Source of the DNA: Membranipora membranacea
Taxonomy: Eukaryota; Bryozoa; Gymnolaemata; Cheilostomatida; Membraniporidae
Assembly: GCA_914767715.1 (NCBI GenBank)
Contig: OU612068.1
Location: 622,001 to 682,000, forward strand
DNA length: 60,000 nucleotides
Direction of reading: 5' to 3'
The notes under the pieces were generated by a model that was not told where the DNA came from, searched no databases, and saw nothing but the letters and a program-made list of their open reading frames with translations. Made by a program: the position numbers and the translations under genes. Positions 12,693 to 27,215 of this stretch are shown here, one piece after another; position 1 is the first letter of the stretch, and each line of letters begins with the position of its first letter.

Positions 12693-15600
12693 GAACTTTG
12701 TTACACAAGAACAACTCATGTTAATGTGAGAGTCATTGATGTGAATTCCCTGTTATTTTTATATCAGCCCAGTGGACCGGACAACCGAGCCTGTAGGGCT
12801 TGTATAATTTTGTCGAGACTCTAACAAGTCTGCATAATGAGATGTGCTGTGGAGCCATAGCGGATGACAACAGGTTTTTTGTCTACGAAATTAGTCTGCT
12901 ATGACAATAAAGTGATTTGGTCTCTATGGAAATGTCATTGCCTAGGTGCTTCCGGCCCGGAAAGTTTCTCAATGAATCCTGAAACTATGCTCAATCATTC
13001 TCAATCAGCTTTTTTTTTATCTATCCTCTTCCTTTCCTCACCAGCTCAGAATAAGCATATTGGATTGCGGTTTTCGAACAAGTTTTTTTAACTTGTGATA
13101 TATGTCATTATAAAAACTGCTCAAGAACTTGGTTGACCATAAACCATAGAATTACAGAGTACCACCAAGGTTCCTGTCTAAAAACATGTTTTTTTATATA
13201 TTGCAAAAGCTTAATCGTGGTGCCATCGTACACAGTGTCTGCTACTGTCTGCCTTTGATGGTTCTCCGTGACAGGAATATTACTAATTATTTTCATGCTA
13301 ATGATCCGGATGTTTATTGTTTATCGTGACCTAAAACTGACCAAAATAAAAAGGGGCTCTATTGTTTGTGGGCTAATTATCCAGCGATTGTCGATGAAAC
13401 ATACAAGCTAATCTTTAAAGGCTAAGAAGTGCTGCATGAGATCATTAGCCTCCGAAATCACTCTTTGTACTCACAGATAATCAGTAATGTGACCGAAGAG
13501 TATATTTGTACCCAATGGCTCTCTCTTCAAATGCCATCATGTGAAATTAGAGAATTAGAAATACACCAGTACTGAATTAACTTTAATTTTGGCAGCAAAA
13601 ACAGAGATCTGAGGTTTTAGATGGAAAACAAAGTTGAGAAGTGAGGCCTGTGTTTGTGTGGGAGTGCCAGCATCTTTGCCAGCATAGTTTGACAAGTCTC
13701 AAAAATTCTATCTCAGTAGCAATGTATTTGTAATCTTTGTCAGTAGTCAGTAACGATGTCGGGATCTTTTTGTTATGGTGTGTGGTTGGATGGAGGAAGC
13801 CAAGAAGCGGATTAGAGGTGGAATGAGACCGGAGATTTTCAAAGCCCAAAAGCAATATAATCTTTAGATAGATTCGTTGTTGAACGGCTAGTGTAATTGT
13901 TTTAATTGCAGGCAATCATCACTGAGCTTGTGCTTTTTTCTGCTAACATGAACTGCATGTTAAAGTTCAGTTGTGAATAATCCAGAAAACTCCTAATCCT
14001 ACAGGAAGTTGGAGTTTCCTTAGCATTCCGCACTGGCCACCGGCCATGAGTAGGCAGGAAAAACATAAGGCCATATATCGATGTTGTGACACAAAGATTT
14101 CACAAAGGTTACGCTTCTTATATCACGTTGCACTTGTTGATTTGGGATTGTTGGAACTTTGTAAACATAAACATAAACATAAACAAGGTTCATACAAAAT
14201 ATCAGTATTACTGCATCACCACTACTGGAGCAATAAAAGAGACTATGGTATGAACCCTCTTTAGTGGTACTGCTAAGTTGTAACCGCTGTTTCCCCATCA
14301 CCTCTCCCTCACCTCTCCCTGCTGGTAAACTACCAGTCATATTTATAGCCTTGTTACTCTTAATATTCCTTTGCACTGCTGCACAGATTCGTATTACCAC
14401 AATCTGTGTCAAATCTGAACATTCATCTATCCTTAGTGATAGCAAGGAGTAACGCTGTTACTCCTTGGTGATAGGATGGCCCCCTCCCCTCCCCAAATTT
14501 CATGACCTACAGAGACAGACGGAAGGACTTCATCCGCCCCTCCCCCCACAGTGTTCATGACGTACCGAGATGGAATATCACATCGCCCGTCTCACACCCG
14601 GTGTATTGTTTGTGTCAGTATCAACCAGAAATACAATACCAACAAGTATGGAAAAATGTACGGAAACATGGTGTGCTTTGGAATTAATATTGCTAGAAGC
14701 GACTGATTCCAAACAAGCGTTGCTGAATCCCTCAAAGAACACAGTATACTGATAATGGTTCAGCTAATCCAGACTTTTCCAGTTGGTTGGTATCTTTGAT
14801 TTCATTCTGATTGATTTACAATGGTCGCCTCACACTTCTGGTGTCCCCCACCCACATAATGACCCACACAGTGATTTACGAGACATACAGTGTCCACCCA
14901 TATTATTTTTGGAGGAACTATTATTGCATACATCCTGTGTTTTATAAGCCGAGGCAGGCGGACCTGTCGGATGTAGCAGGGTATTGTACTGTGAACACAG
15001 TGATTGCCGGCGGTGCGTAGGAGTGTTATAATAGTATGAACTCGAGCAGCGCTGGTATGCAGCAAAGTTTAGAGCTAATACAGGCCACGTATCACCTAAA
15101 GCTAATTACTATACATAGTATGGACAGGAAGTCATGTCCAATCAGATCATTAATTGCCCTTTAAATCCCCTCGTAATTATAGCAGCTCGATAGTAACTAT
15201 TAACTGATATGATTAATTGTAGTCGGATGCGCTTGCATCCTGCTACATCATGACATCTGCACTCTGCAGAAAACTGAAATCTAATCACGATAGTAACATT
15301 TCTATCATAATAAATATCGGTGTCCAGTGGCCACATGTGCCCACAAGTTGTATCCGAGTTCCGATTATGTTGCTCTTGGCATCTGCCAAATTGCCTCAAT
15401 GTCTTATCTGACCACAAGGTTCGGCAGGGAAACACTACCGATAATCAGTGATGATTAGGAGTACATGCAGGTGTTACATATCCTGTTTACTATTGACAGT
15501 ATTTATATCGTCTCCTCCTGAATAACTGTCCATACACACCACTAGGTGATTGTTGTTTTCTCTATCAAACATTAAAATCAACCCGAGATGGATAATAGTT

Positions 15601-17398
15601 CGTAATTATGAATCAATCCAGATTCCCCACAACCATAAATACCTCTGAAAAATAGGGTACTGACACATGACAGTTGATTTACAAATGTTCGACGCAGGGC
15701 CAATTGACATGAACACCAGTAGCAGCTAAACACCCATAGGTATTTAATATGTGGCAGTGTATGTATGCGTATGTATATACAAAACTTATCTGTATTAAAT
15801 ATTTTATCATCTCAACTTTTGACATCGGCAAATATTTACTATTCACGATCAGGTGTTAGGCCAGGAAACAGGAAACCAGTCAGTAACCTCTGAGACCGCT
15901 CTGAGGCTGCATTGTCAGGCAGTAAATGTATGCAGTGTATGTAAACACAGCTGTCATCACAAATTACTAATAATACTGATACTGACATGGAGATCTGAAA
16001 TATGTCCTCCATTTCGGATTGGAGGTTTACAATTTGTGTCCCTGTATTTAATTGGTGGCTCAGCCTGTCAGAGAGAGAATTAACCTGGGAAGCTTAGTGT
16101 TTTATGGTCAAACAGTGATATCGGAAACCATCTGACTTTGTAGACAGTGACAATGTTTACCAAGGAGTGGCAAATCACCAATAATCATAACGTGTGCTAT
16201 AATGGAATACCAGGGAAACTAAGCGAGAAACACTATTTGTAATAGGTAGGTAATAACCAGCGGAGGAGCTGCAGTGAGATGAGATAATGATGCTGTAAGA
16301 GTATGTTATTATAGCACTATAGTAACAGCTGAAACAAGGTGGAAGCATTTCACTTCCTGCTGTTCATTCATCGAATCAATAACACGAGTTCATCTTGTTG
16401 TTAACACGCTGCTAAATTATAATGTCAGAGCGTATGATTTAGTCTTGATTTAGGGATGTGCCATTATGGAAAACTTTATATCTCAAAGGAAGTATTAATT
16501 AATGTGAGTTGTGAGCGGTGTAGTGGAATAGTTGTAGGATGAACACATGGTGTAAGACACACACATAACGCAACAGTATTATCCTCATAGATATTAACTT
16601 ATATCCAAGGTCATCCTCTCCATAAACCTCATGGCGCAACATGTACCGGTCAAAAAGGGCATGTAATTTTAATCGCCATGTCATCAGCGATCGTTGGTTA
16701 TCAGTGAGCTAGGATCACACTACTTCACATTTGATCCTTCTCTGTCCCCATATGATATTGAATATCCCCTTGTACCTACCCCTTGAATCCTCTTCGTCCC
16801 ACCCCTGGTCTACTGTCGTAGTCTGTAGTCAGGATTACAAGAGAGATAATTCTATTAAGCCGTCCAGCATAAGAATCTCATACACATATTTCCTTGCTGA
16901 CTGATATACATGACTAGATGTTTACTAGAGGTGATTTAATTACTGAACGACGAGAGCCAAGCTGTTGTTTATAAGTCATAGTTATTATCAATGACTGGTG
17001 AGATATGAATATGATGAGAGTTTGTGTATGACCAGTATGACCAGTTGTTTGTTTATCTCTTCATCAGTGTGAACGGATGTTGCTCCCAGTGAGAGTTCTC
17101 TTTTTGTTCTGTTTATTTGTGGTTCTATAATTTCTGTTGGTATTGCTGATATTGCTCACTTCCGATGAGAGTAAAGTACAACACTGTTGATTTGTCTGTC
17201 ACATACTATCGCAGGTTTTATGGGAACACAGGTCCATGGCAGGATAACCAATCAAGTTGGAAGGGGTGCAATTACCAGATTGTCCCCCCCTCACATCAGT
17301 ACCTGAGCAGCCCTAAACACTCGACTCTTTGCACACATGCCCTCAGCATTGGCAAATTTTCCCCTCATGAATGATAAGATGAAATAAATAGACATATA

Positions 17399-17840
17399 TT
17401 ATGTATCCTGACATACATTTAGCACAATCATACACACATGATATACTGTGTCTGTGATGTCATGTAATAAAACTGTCAAGTGCAAGGAGTTTCTTCTATT
17501 GAGAAAGAGACGATTTGCAATTTGCGCCCTGGAGTCACAGTTGTTGAAATTTTTGCCGGTACTCGAGGAAATGGTTTCAAAACATCCGATGAGAAGTTCT
17601 TTTGCTGTTTTAGACATTATCACAATCTCATTTGGCAACAAATTTAGAAATTGAACAGCATTACTTACGAGTTTTGAATTTTTGGAGCCAGGTAAAATGA
17701 CATCAAAGAATTTTGGTCTGTGATACACTCCAGTCATCAAATGGAAGATTTTTCTGAGAGCCTTATAGACTGCCGCGTTTTTTTCACAAAAGGGAGGGAC
17801 AAGGAAAACAAATGAGAGCTGGGCGGTAGCCTGGGTAGGC
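17399..17840 (-). other. Ambiguous open frame, hypothetical
   Basis: One minus-strand frame stays open for about 145 codons without needing splicing, and its composition is protein-like (segments such as FLNLLPNEIVIMSK and LLIGCFETISSSTGKNF). A consensus donor GTAAGT occurs inside it after 17670. The opposite strand is also open for 68 codons over the same DNA, and about 130 codons is the longest stop-free run expected by chance in 60 kb at this base composition. I recognise no family. Listed so that it can be tested. Confidence 0.15.
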
Positions 17841-19370
17841 TAGCAGGGAGGGGAGCAATCAAGTGATTATCAGGTTAATCAATGCCTTGTGAGTTTGTAC
17901 ACTCGTCAGCGGGCTGAACTGTAGATGAGCTGTTATGGCAGCATCTGATAATTAATATCACTTGTGCCCTTAATTCTCATCTTCACACAAGTCAGTTTAT
18001 TGTTTTAATTATTCTATTTGGTAGTTTGATGATCTCACAAAAAGCTAACTTTCCAGTTTAAAACATAAACAAAACGTTCTGTACTTTATGATGCAGTAAC
18101 GTATGAATTATTGACTAGAAGTTGTTGCTCTGAGGTCATATTCTCTGCCTGAAGCTGAGGAGACCTCTGGGAGATTGTGTAGGATAGATCACTGCTGTAA
18201 CCTCGAGGAGGAGATTTGATGAATGGGACGACCTTGCCTAAGTTATAGTTGTGAGCCTCATGATACTATTCCTGGGGGAGTGATGCTGAATGGATAATTG
18301 GCTAATATTATGTTTGCTTACACAGATTGAGAGACGCCATTCAAATTGCATAGATAGATGGATTGCCTCGATGAAAACATCACTTCGTGAAAATCTGATG
18401 TATGATTTGACTACATGCATGGCTTGTTTCCTTTTTCTCTGGTGATCAGAAAAAAGTTTTTTTTTATTGGGAATGCGTGTCTCATTAGAGTCATATGTAA
18501 GGGAAAAGTTAACAAATAGCAGAGTCAAGGGTTTGGCTCCAGCCATCTAGTATGTTCCCCTAAATCTTCGCTGTACTATTAAAAGCAGCAAACGATTAAC
18601 CTAGGAGACATCTTGACTTGTTGAGATTTACAGTAATTACATCAGGACTTACCCTTTTCAAAACTGTGTTTAAACTTTCAAGCCGTTTCAAAACTGTGTG
18701 ATTGAATAATTGAGCAGTATTCAAAAATGATTTACATGAAATCCTGATCCTGAATAAGAGTGCTCGTCTGATGCATGTAGTTGGTTGGTAGTTCCTCTAC
18801 CCTACTCATGGGATTCTAGTAAGCCCTCAAACAATGGGTAACAGAAGAGCAGCAGCAGGGAGTTTGTAACATCTCCCCGTAGGCAGGTAATTGTGTGAAT
18901 GTTGAGTTGTCTTCTCATTTTAAGTGTTAGATCATGTGAGGACAATTCCTCATCTGTAATCTCTCACAATGTTTCACCAGGTTTCACGACATGCATACAT
19001 AGTCTTTGTTTTCATATCTGAATTAGACCTGTAAGGTGAAAAGCTGAGTATGAGTCTAAATAAAAAGGATAGAGGGTATTTCTGTCTAAAACGCGACGAA
19101 ATAGCTGGTAACACAATTACCTGAACTATAAAATAGCTATATAATAGCTATGACTCTGCGTTTTATCAATATACATAGTTTTTTGATAAGTAACCATGCA
19201 TCGATCATCCACCAAATAGCACTCAGTCTTCTTTTACAGTGTTCAGACTGATTTGGAGGTAGATCATCGCTTATTGGTTACTGATAGATTTAAAGGATAG
19301 ATTTGAGGGTTATATAAAGAATCATAAATTAATACCTGTTTCACTCTGGGTATTTGACTGTCCTCTACCA

Positions 19371-19383
19371 CCCCCCCCCCCCC
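19371..19383. repeat. Homopolymer C13
   Basis: Thirteen consecutive C bases, preceded by CTACCA and followed by TTTTCCC. Such tracts are length-unstable, and the assembled length may be unreliable. Confidence 0.8.
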
Positions 19384-22300
19384 TTTTCCCTTGCCCTACG
19401 CATTAGGTTTGCTAATTGATTGTTTGTTTGTAGTGCTTCAGGAAAAGCTAGTGACCAGCTGATCAAACCAAGTCTATGCAAACAGACAGCAGGCCGGCAG
19501 CGTCAGACCGGCAGCATCACAAACATTAGATAAAATAGTGATATTTTATTTACCTTTCTGCGCAACGGTTGATGTGTGACGTGACGGATGTTTTTTCTTA
19601 CTACAAGGTATGACTGGTCACATAATATTTATAAGAGGTAGAGCAGAGTAAATGATAATATTATTTATATATACAGAAGGATGACATAATATCTAGACAC
19701 AGGAAATCCATGTCTCCAGTGTGTCTCAGACTGAGTGGTGTGCTGCAGTCTCATACTGTGTGCAGTGCTCACAGAGTAGGGATATATATCCTTCTCTATG
19801 GTGTGCTGTAGGTCTTGTCTTATGATATAAAATCTGCTTTAAACATTTTCATCCCAACTGTTTCACCAACAGTTGATGGATACAACAAGACTTGTTGGTT
19901 ATGCTTTACAGTAATAATCTAGTGAGGGTGGTTAGGAGAGCAGAGAGTTTTGTAAAATGTTGTGTGAGCCAGAGCTGTATACATGGGTACCGTCTGAGCG
20001 AAACGGTAGCTGCGATGAGGGCCACAGGAAAATTACGTTAATGAAATGTTGGTTAAATGAAAACTATTTTCAGCAAAGCTTAACAAGTGCTTCTACTAAT
20101 TTCTGTCATGAGTAAATTTTCAGTGCAACAGGATAAGCTGTGTTAGGTTCAATTAATCATAAAAATAGGAGGTGGAGCGACAACAGGGGTGCGGCTCCTG
20201 TTTTTTGTGAACGGATTGCCAAATTTATGAATTAGAGCTGAATGTGAAGAGTTATTACAGCTTGTAAGGTAACCTTAGTTTTACCCTCTTAGTAGGAGGC
20301 ACTGAGAGAGATTTATCTTCTCAGTATAAATGATTTATTAGCTGGTCAGCCCATTATAATATACATAATTTAGACAGTCATTATGTCATAAATATCAGGG
20401 ATTAGGTATTTTATCAGTTATTTTTTGGTTCGGTGCTAAAGATCAAAGAAACTTCAATCGCCCATCAATACTTTGTTCAGGAATAGAATTGACTCTTTGA
20501 ACTCGATCTGATCCGATAACTTATTAGTAACCCTTTAGGGAATTTTCATCTCTTGGCAACCAATATTCTATTATGATTTGTATGCAAACTCAAACAAAGC
20601 GCCTGATTGGTTGATTTTTATAGATCATCTGCTGTGAACCTATAGCATGAGTGAGTCACTCTGTGATATGCATTTCTTTGTGTTAGAAGCGGGAAAGCTG
20701 ATATACCTAAGCCTGGGCTCTGCAGTGAATACAGCTGAATATTTGATCTCCTACAAACTTTACTCTGCGACGAAAAAAATGACTCCTCATCAAGCTGATA
20801 ACATTACACGCTGCAGGTATGTTAGATTTGCTCTTTCAGAAAATAAATGCTCCGCGATTATCAGATCGTAGAAGTTTGTGAACATACAGTTTATGATGGA
20901 AAATAGCTGTAGAACAAGCAATAACTTTGTTTAGCTTTCACATCAGGAATCTGCGTTTATCTTTTCCAAATTGATTCAAAGTTTAACAGTTTTCTGTCAC
21001 CTGACGTTATTAGCAAATAACTTGGTGGAGATTCAAATTTTCATTTCAAGCAGTATACTCCAATTATTTGCAAATTTATTGCAAATGGCAGCAAAGAAAT
21101 ACTATTAATTTTACCATCCTCTTTTTCAGACATGTAATAAATCTGGTATTTATGAGTGACGCTGACACTGAGTGCCATTTTCAAGAGGAAGGACATACGA
21201 TGTACGAGCAGGCAATCCAAGCGTTCACGCTGGGTGGGTAGGCAGCTACATCTATTGATTTTATGCCTGCTAAGTGAGCTAATTCTGTTAACTTGTAAAA
21301 ACAAGTAATTTTAGATTACCATTTGACATTTGGCTAGCTAATCAGATTCTTCTGTCCTGCAGGCTTCTTGTATAGATCACAGTGCTCTGTGGTGATTGCT
21401 TTACTTGGCGCTGCTGCTCATCTAGTCAACGTTTCTCATGCCGGTTGTGACTTATGTTTTTTTTTCACTCCCACAGATAGGTGTTCAGATTTTGGAGCGC
21501 GGTGATATTGATGACTGGTTGATGCAATCCGTTGCCAACAAACATCACAACGGAGCAGGTTGTTGTTGCTATTATTATCAACTAAAACGTACCACAGTGA
21601 GTCACAGTTATTTTTTGCATCCAAATGTTATTTTATAGTCCATTGAATCCTAAACAATGAAAGGTGTGGGTGAGGGCGGGCGTATTCAGCATAGCTACTC
21701 ATATCTAATGCTTGAACCTATTGACCTGTAGGCAGCCAAGCAGCATCGCCTTACATCATAAATATTATTGTCGGTTTGTTGTAAGATTCAGCAGTTCGTC
21801 TGAGGGTAAGGTGACAGTCGGGTGCCAAATTCTATAAGATTATCTGGATTTATGTTGTCAAGTCTGCAGCGTAGTGAACTGTACTCTGGGCTGTTTATTG
21901 TGTTGGTTATGTTGATGAAGGAATTAGCTGAATTTCCTAATAGCTTGTGACATGATGACTGCCGTAGATTTACATCTTTGCTCTCTTATAAACCTTGAGG
22001 GACTACTTGACCTGCGCTAGCTGCTAGCTGATATCTAACGCTCAAGCCAACAAACAAATAGTGAGCTGAGATAGGCCCCATGTGAAGGCTCTTTGTTACT
22101 CAATTATAAAAGGCTTTGTTGTAGGGGAGCTTAGTTGTAAAGTATTGTTGGTGGGCTGAATGAAAGCCACAGGCTCTGTGGCTCCAATCTGCTATTGAAA
22201 AATAGAGTTATTTGTTCCATTGGACTCTGAAGGCTAGCAACATAGGTCCATAAGTAAACAATCATTCATTTACTGACATCGCAAACAGGAACAGTGATTG

Positions 22301-25300
22301 ATTAGCTGGAGAACGGACGAGGGAGAATTCAATATTTCTCAAGTTTTCATTATGTTGTCAATCCCGATTTATTTCTGCGTTATTTACGATGGCGCATCCG
22401 ATAAATATATTAATACATTTATGCGTTGTAATGATTTTGATATTGCAGCTGGTGATCAACTTCTCCATGGATTCTGGTGTCGTTGATATATGCTTCCATG
22501 TTGTTTCTAAGTAGATTCTCCTTGGTTATTGTGTAATGATATATGAGCAGCTTCTGGCAATCTCTCGTTGGGTGTACGTTATCTATCTTGCCAGTCAATT
22601 AGTCAGCATCCTAAGCGTATTGAAAATCAATATAACAATTTGAAACAGCTGTTGCAACATCAAAGGGTGATGTTGTATACCTAGAGAGTAACATCTTCCA
22701 TAAACCTTCAGCGCAATACTGCCATGTTGTAAATTCATGTTAGTAATCTTATTTCACTGCTCAACTAGCTCATATAAACATCCTCTCATTATATCACCGC
22801 TCCTCTCTCTCTTTCTTTCAAAGTGTTACATGCTCACAGGAAGTGGCAAACATCAGAGGTGAGAGTTCTGGTGCTTATTAGATTTTGTATCTGACAATAG
22901 CACAGAGATGTGTTCTTGTTGTTAGTCAAGTTAATTTTAGTGAGTTAGCAACCAAATTTTTTCCCAAAATTTTCCATGACAACAAAACCGAAAAAAGTTT
23001 ACTTTGATAATGCTGCAGTCATGCACTCGTCTATGCATTCCCAGAAGTCTATTAATATTACTCATTTAGATAAATAAGGATAATGCTGGGTAGCTCAGTA
23101 GTTTGGTAGTTTTGTTTTAGTGACACTTTGCTCGAGCTAAGCTGCAGTTTAGTAACTAATCAGTGTGAGAAATAACACACTGGTACCACTGATGAGGTAC
23201 TCTGATGAGGTACACTGGTGATTAATATGGTGGCGCCTTCATCTACATGCTCCATCAGTACCCACCAAGTATAATATTTCAGGTACTGAAGTTCAAATTC
23301 TGATGTATTCGAAATAATAAGTCCAAGTTTATGTTTACATGCACTAACACCACACATTGACCAATGTCTCAAATTTGTAACAGCAGCTAATTTACAAGGT
23401 ACCAGCAATATTTTGGCATAACTGAATGGACTATTCGATGTAGAATTGTAGGTTGGTGTTATTTTGTTGTAATGTAGTATAATGTACCAGAATCAGGACA
23501 GGGAATAGGAAATGTTCAGATTTTATCTCAAATTGAATATGAATTGTGGAATAAGTAACAGCTGTGTACACAATGCAGGGCCCAGTTTGTTCCCAATATT
23601 ATTTCATACAAGCTCTCAGTTGTGATATCTCTGCTTTGTCTTTGTTCGAATTCTTTGTCACAGACTCTGTTGCTGTTTACTGGTTGTTAGCTACTTGTAA
23701 AGTACTGCTAATTATACACTCTGTAGCATCTTAAATATTGTGATTTAAATTATTGATGGGCACACTCCCCCTGGGGCCCAGCAGTTTATGGCAGGTGGGG
23801 GCCTTTCATACACACTCTACTATTGGTCTTGAAGTTGACTAGTTCATGCATGCATAAGTGGTCTTATCTTCTTGGCATTGTTGGATATTCATCATCTAAA
23901 TTCTTGGATAGGATTTCTAAATCACAATCAAGACCTTATTCCGGAGACCTGCTGGTGAGAAATTTAATCACTTCTTTGTTGATAACAATGTTTGGCCATT
24001 TTTTATCGATGTAATGGTTTTCTCATTCTGATGTTTGAGGTATTTTTACACCGGAGTTGGTGAGTTATATTTTATGGTTCTGACAGTGTTGTTGATAATG
24101 ATATTTTGATTGTTGGTTCTACAATCAGACCGCATCAGTGATGATTGGCTGTCAGACATCCTGATCTTGTTTTCTTGTCTCATGCTGTGAGATGGTGAGA
24201 CATTCAGAGCTCCGCAGAGGAAGCCTTTTCCCTGTGACACTTGGGGTATCTAAGTTCTCTCGGACATTATAGCGCTATGAGTCACGCAGTCATTTTATAA
24301 TCTGTGAGAAACTTGATCTTCAGTTCTTCAATGCTCTATTGATTCTACGGCTCTAAATGTATCAACGTTAGATGATGGACAGGGTCTTATATTACAACGC
24401 TACTCGCTCTCAGATAAAAGAGTGTCCGTATCATCTGATGCCGGCCAGCTATGTGAATTACCTCAGATGTGATTGTATTTTTGACTTTGGTGTCACAGTC
24501 TGTTTTCTTTTATTAAAACTTTAATTAGATGGACCTGTCACTCTTTTAGAGAACCTGGTCCGATTTATTTGTCACTTGGAAATCTTTAATTACTCTAATA
24601 TCCTCAGCTGTGAGCAAAACGTGTCGGCATGTCACAAGCTGTGAATTACCTACAACGAGAAAACGCAAACATCAAATAACCAAATATCCTTTATATTGAC
24701 CTTCCTCTACTCGAAGACAGAACCTTTTCCCACTGTGATAAGAGGTTAAGAATTTGCTGACATTATTATGCCATCGTGAGTTTGTTATTTGCCGTTATTT
24801 GGCGACCATTGTTTGGGAGGTCATTGGTTGCTATTTGGTTTTTTGTCCTTCACCTATGAATTATGTTCGTCGTAGTGAGGATTTAACATTTTATCAGGGA
24901 TGTTTTGTTGACATTGTGCAAACATCGTTATTAACGTCAATGGCAGAGCATAGCTTATTGATTGCTTAGAAGCTAAGACAACAAACTGTAGTAACAATTA
25001 TCAGCATCGCTTGTCAACCCACATGGCTTTCATTTTTGTTTGGACCATAGGCTTTTTTTGTGCTCAATGGGTGACAAGTTGTTGATGGTGTTGTGATTAG
25101 GTGAATTGTTAGAAGTAGTTCTCCTAGCAGGTGTTTGTGTCAGATTTAGCTGATATGTAGAACATTGGTAAAGGCTGTGAAGATTAAACTCGCCATGAGG
25201 TCAAGGTAGGGTAGGCCATCCCGCAGCGCAGGCTAATTTCACAACTATAAATGCCCTGACTAAACACAATGCTCTGCACTTTTTAATTAATTTTCAGCTA

Positions 25301-26150
25301 ATTGAGCAGTCGAGGAGTTGCGGATGCAATTTCTTTTTTTGAATAGTAGCTGAGGTGATTGGTTTGTATGAGAAATAAATTGTTTTGTGACGATTTCCGA
25401 CTGGCACCGGTAACATGGGGAGTCTCATATTGTGCGTGGAATGTTGTTGATATAATTGTGTTCCTTTTTCCCAGATGATTATCCCATCAAGCTTGTCAGC
25501 TTCAATTCTAACTTGATCTACTTGTAATTATTTGCGTAGTTATTCTCATACAATTCATCTGTTCCTATTTCCATAAAAATCTACGTCCTCAATCAATCAA
25601 GGGCAGATATTTTTTGCATTTCATTACGTCCCATCTTCATTGTATCTCTGAAAAATTATTTTCCATATTTCCCTGGTGTCAATATAGCTCGAAGAACTTG
25701 GATGTCCGTCAAGTAAAAATGTGCTGCTGACAGACTGCTGGTACTAACACAAGGTGAGAGATCTTAGAATATCTGTGGCACCAAACTTTGTACTACTTAC
25801 TAAAATACAGGGTGGCATTCAAATCTTTGTTGAAAACAAAGCTAGTTACATTTTTATCACTGAAAGAAACTTGAAAAGGTTTGGTTTTGGCGCTATTTTA
25901 TACACTCTAGTGTAGTGGTTTTGTAATGTGTTCAATGGTCATTGTTCCATTCACAAACCTAATTCCCACTCAGGGCTCCCCTATATTAATCAAACAAAAG
26001 TTTGGTATAGTATGTGCTTTAGTATGTGGGTAGATGACAAGTGACACCTTGTCATGTAGTTTTATACAGTTACCCTGTCAGGCTAACTGTCAGACTATTT
26101 ATAGACCACACGTAGAATGCTTGTATTATAAGTTGAGCCCTGTGAGCAGC

Positions 26151-27215
26151 TGGAGGTGGAACTGTAACCGACTATTTATATAGTCTGTCTGTCTGTGCAC
26201 CAGTTATATCATAGCAATGTCTGGCGCGCCTGACTCCTTACTCAACCTCTCTTACGTGAAGGTGAGCAAGAATTCAGGTGGGCTGGTCAGCTGGCCATCG
26301 CTACATGAATCGATCCGCTACTTCACCTGATGGCCAATACATAGAGGAACAGAACTGGTTCCATATCGAGTAAACTTTCACTCCACTCGGTGATGATCTG
26401 AGTTATCTAATGAGATATACGATAATCAGGTGTGCACTTGGCTCTATAGGGTAGTACAGGAAGCCTGATGTTGGTCAACGAGGGCTATTTGCTAATCGAT
26501 TTAAACGCTTTATCGCTGGTGCAGAAAAATCAACACAGCTGACTACTCATGCAATTAAATTGAATTCGCAGAAAGCGATTTGAACGCTGCTGAGTGCTGA
26601 GCTTCAAATTGGCTTGAGGATTTGCGAATCTTAATTCGGTACTATATGAAATGTTTTCACTCTTGAATTCAATTGCTATAACTGCCTTGGATTGCAGGAT
26701 TTGTTTCTAACAAGGCTAGTTTTGTGACGATATGAATGCCAGCGTTATTTCTTAGTTTGAGAGTGCCATTGTGTGCTTGATACAATTTGATTCCCATGAT
26801 GAGGTTTTTTAGTAGCCCTGAGGGCTAATTTATCTGATTGATAGTGCGGCGTTCTCTCTTGTAACACCTTCACACTGCTCAGCTGCCGACGATATGTCAC
26901 AGCAGCAAGCGGTAAATAAAGTTGATCGAAGAAGCTGATATGAAGAGGCTTATGGCTTTCACGTCTTAATCTTTGATCAACTTTGATGCATTAGGTTGAG
27001 CAAAGCTTCAGGTGTGAGCGCTGCTCTTGTTCTCCTCATATTTTAGGATTGTATCTCTTTGGACTTTTAAATCTGTACGAATGTTGCGCTTTCGACTGAG
27101 GACGGATTCACAGACAGATAATAATGAATTTGGCTCTATGCCTGACTCTTTGATCAACCCCTTAATAACTCTGTGGGTGAGCAAGGATTCAGGTGTGCAG
27201 TCAGTATACACAAAT
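26151..27215. repeat. Three diverged direct copies of a ~55 bp unit
   Basis: Three segments share the core GTGAGCAAGGATTCAGGTG with upstream similarity: about 26226-26285, 26960-27015 and 27135-27200. The first includes a short ATG-initiated frame (Met-Ser-Gly-Ala-Pro-Asp-Ser-Leu) ending at an AAG|GTGAGC donor-like site and lies downstream of a TATTTATATA box; the third has a similar frame (PDSLINPL). Either an old dispersed repeat or remnants of a duplicated first exon. No further exon could be attached to any copy. Confidence 0.35.

Larger units (their letters stand above)
8958..26150. other. Long gene-poor region downstream of the phosphatase (first part)
   Basis: Beyond a presumptive AT-rich 3' UTR (to about 9.1 kb) I find no exon chain, RNA gene or transposon that I can support across about 17 kb. 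Visible items are an ACATAA tandem at 14163-14185, TACATG/TTGGTTACATG-type degenerate repeats at 12590-12690, a 13-base C run at 19371-19383, and one open frame on the minus strand at 17399-17840 described separately. The region could hold distal regulatory elements or genes whose exons are too short to spot by eye. Confidence 0.5.

Noticed and set aside
14020-14445. 141-codon minus-strand open frame
   Set aside because: It contains a Val-Tyr run encoded by an ACATAA microsatellite, has no domain-like pattern, and overlaps other spurious frames; length is near chance expectation.
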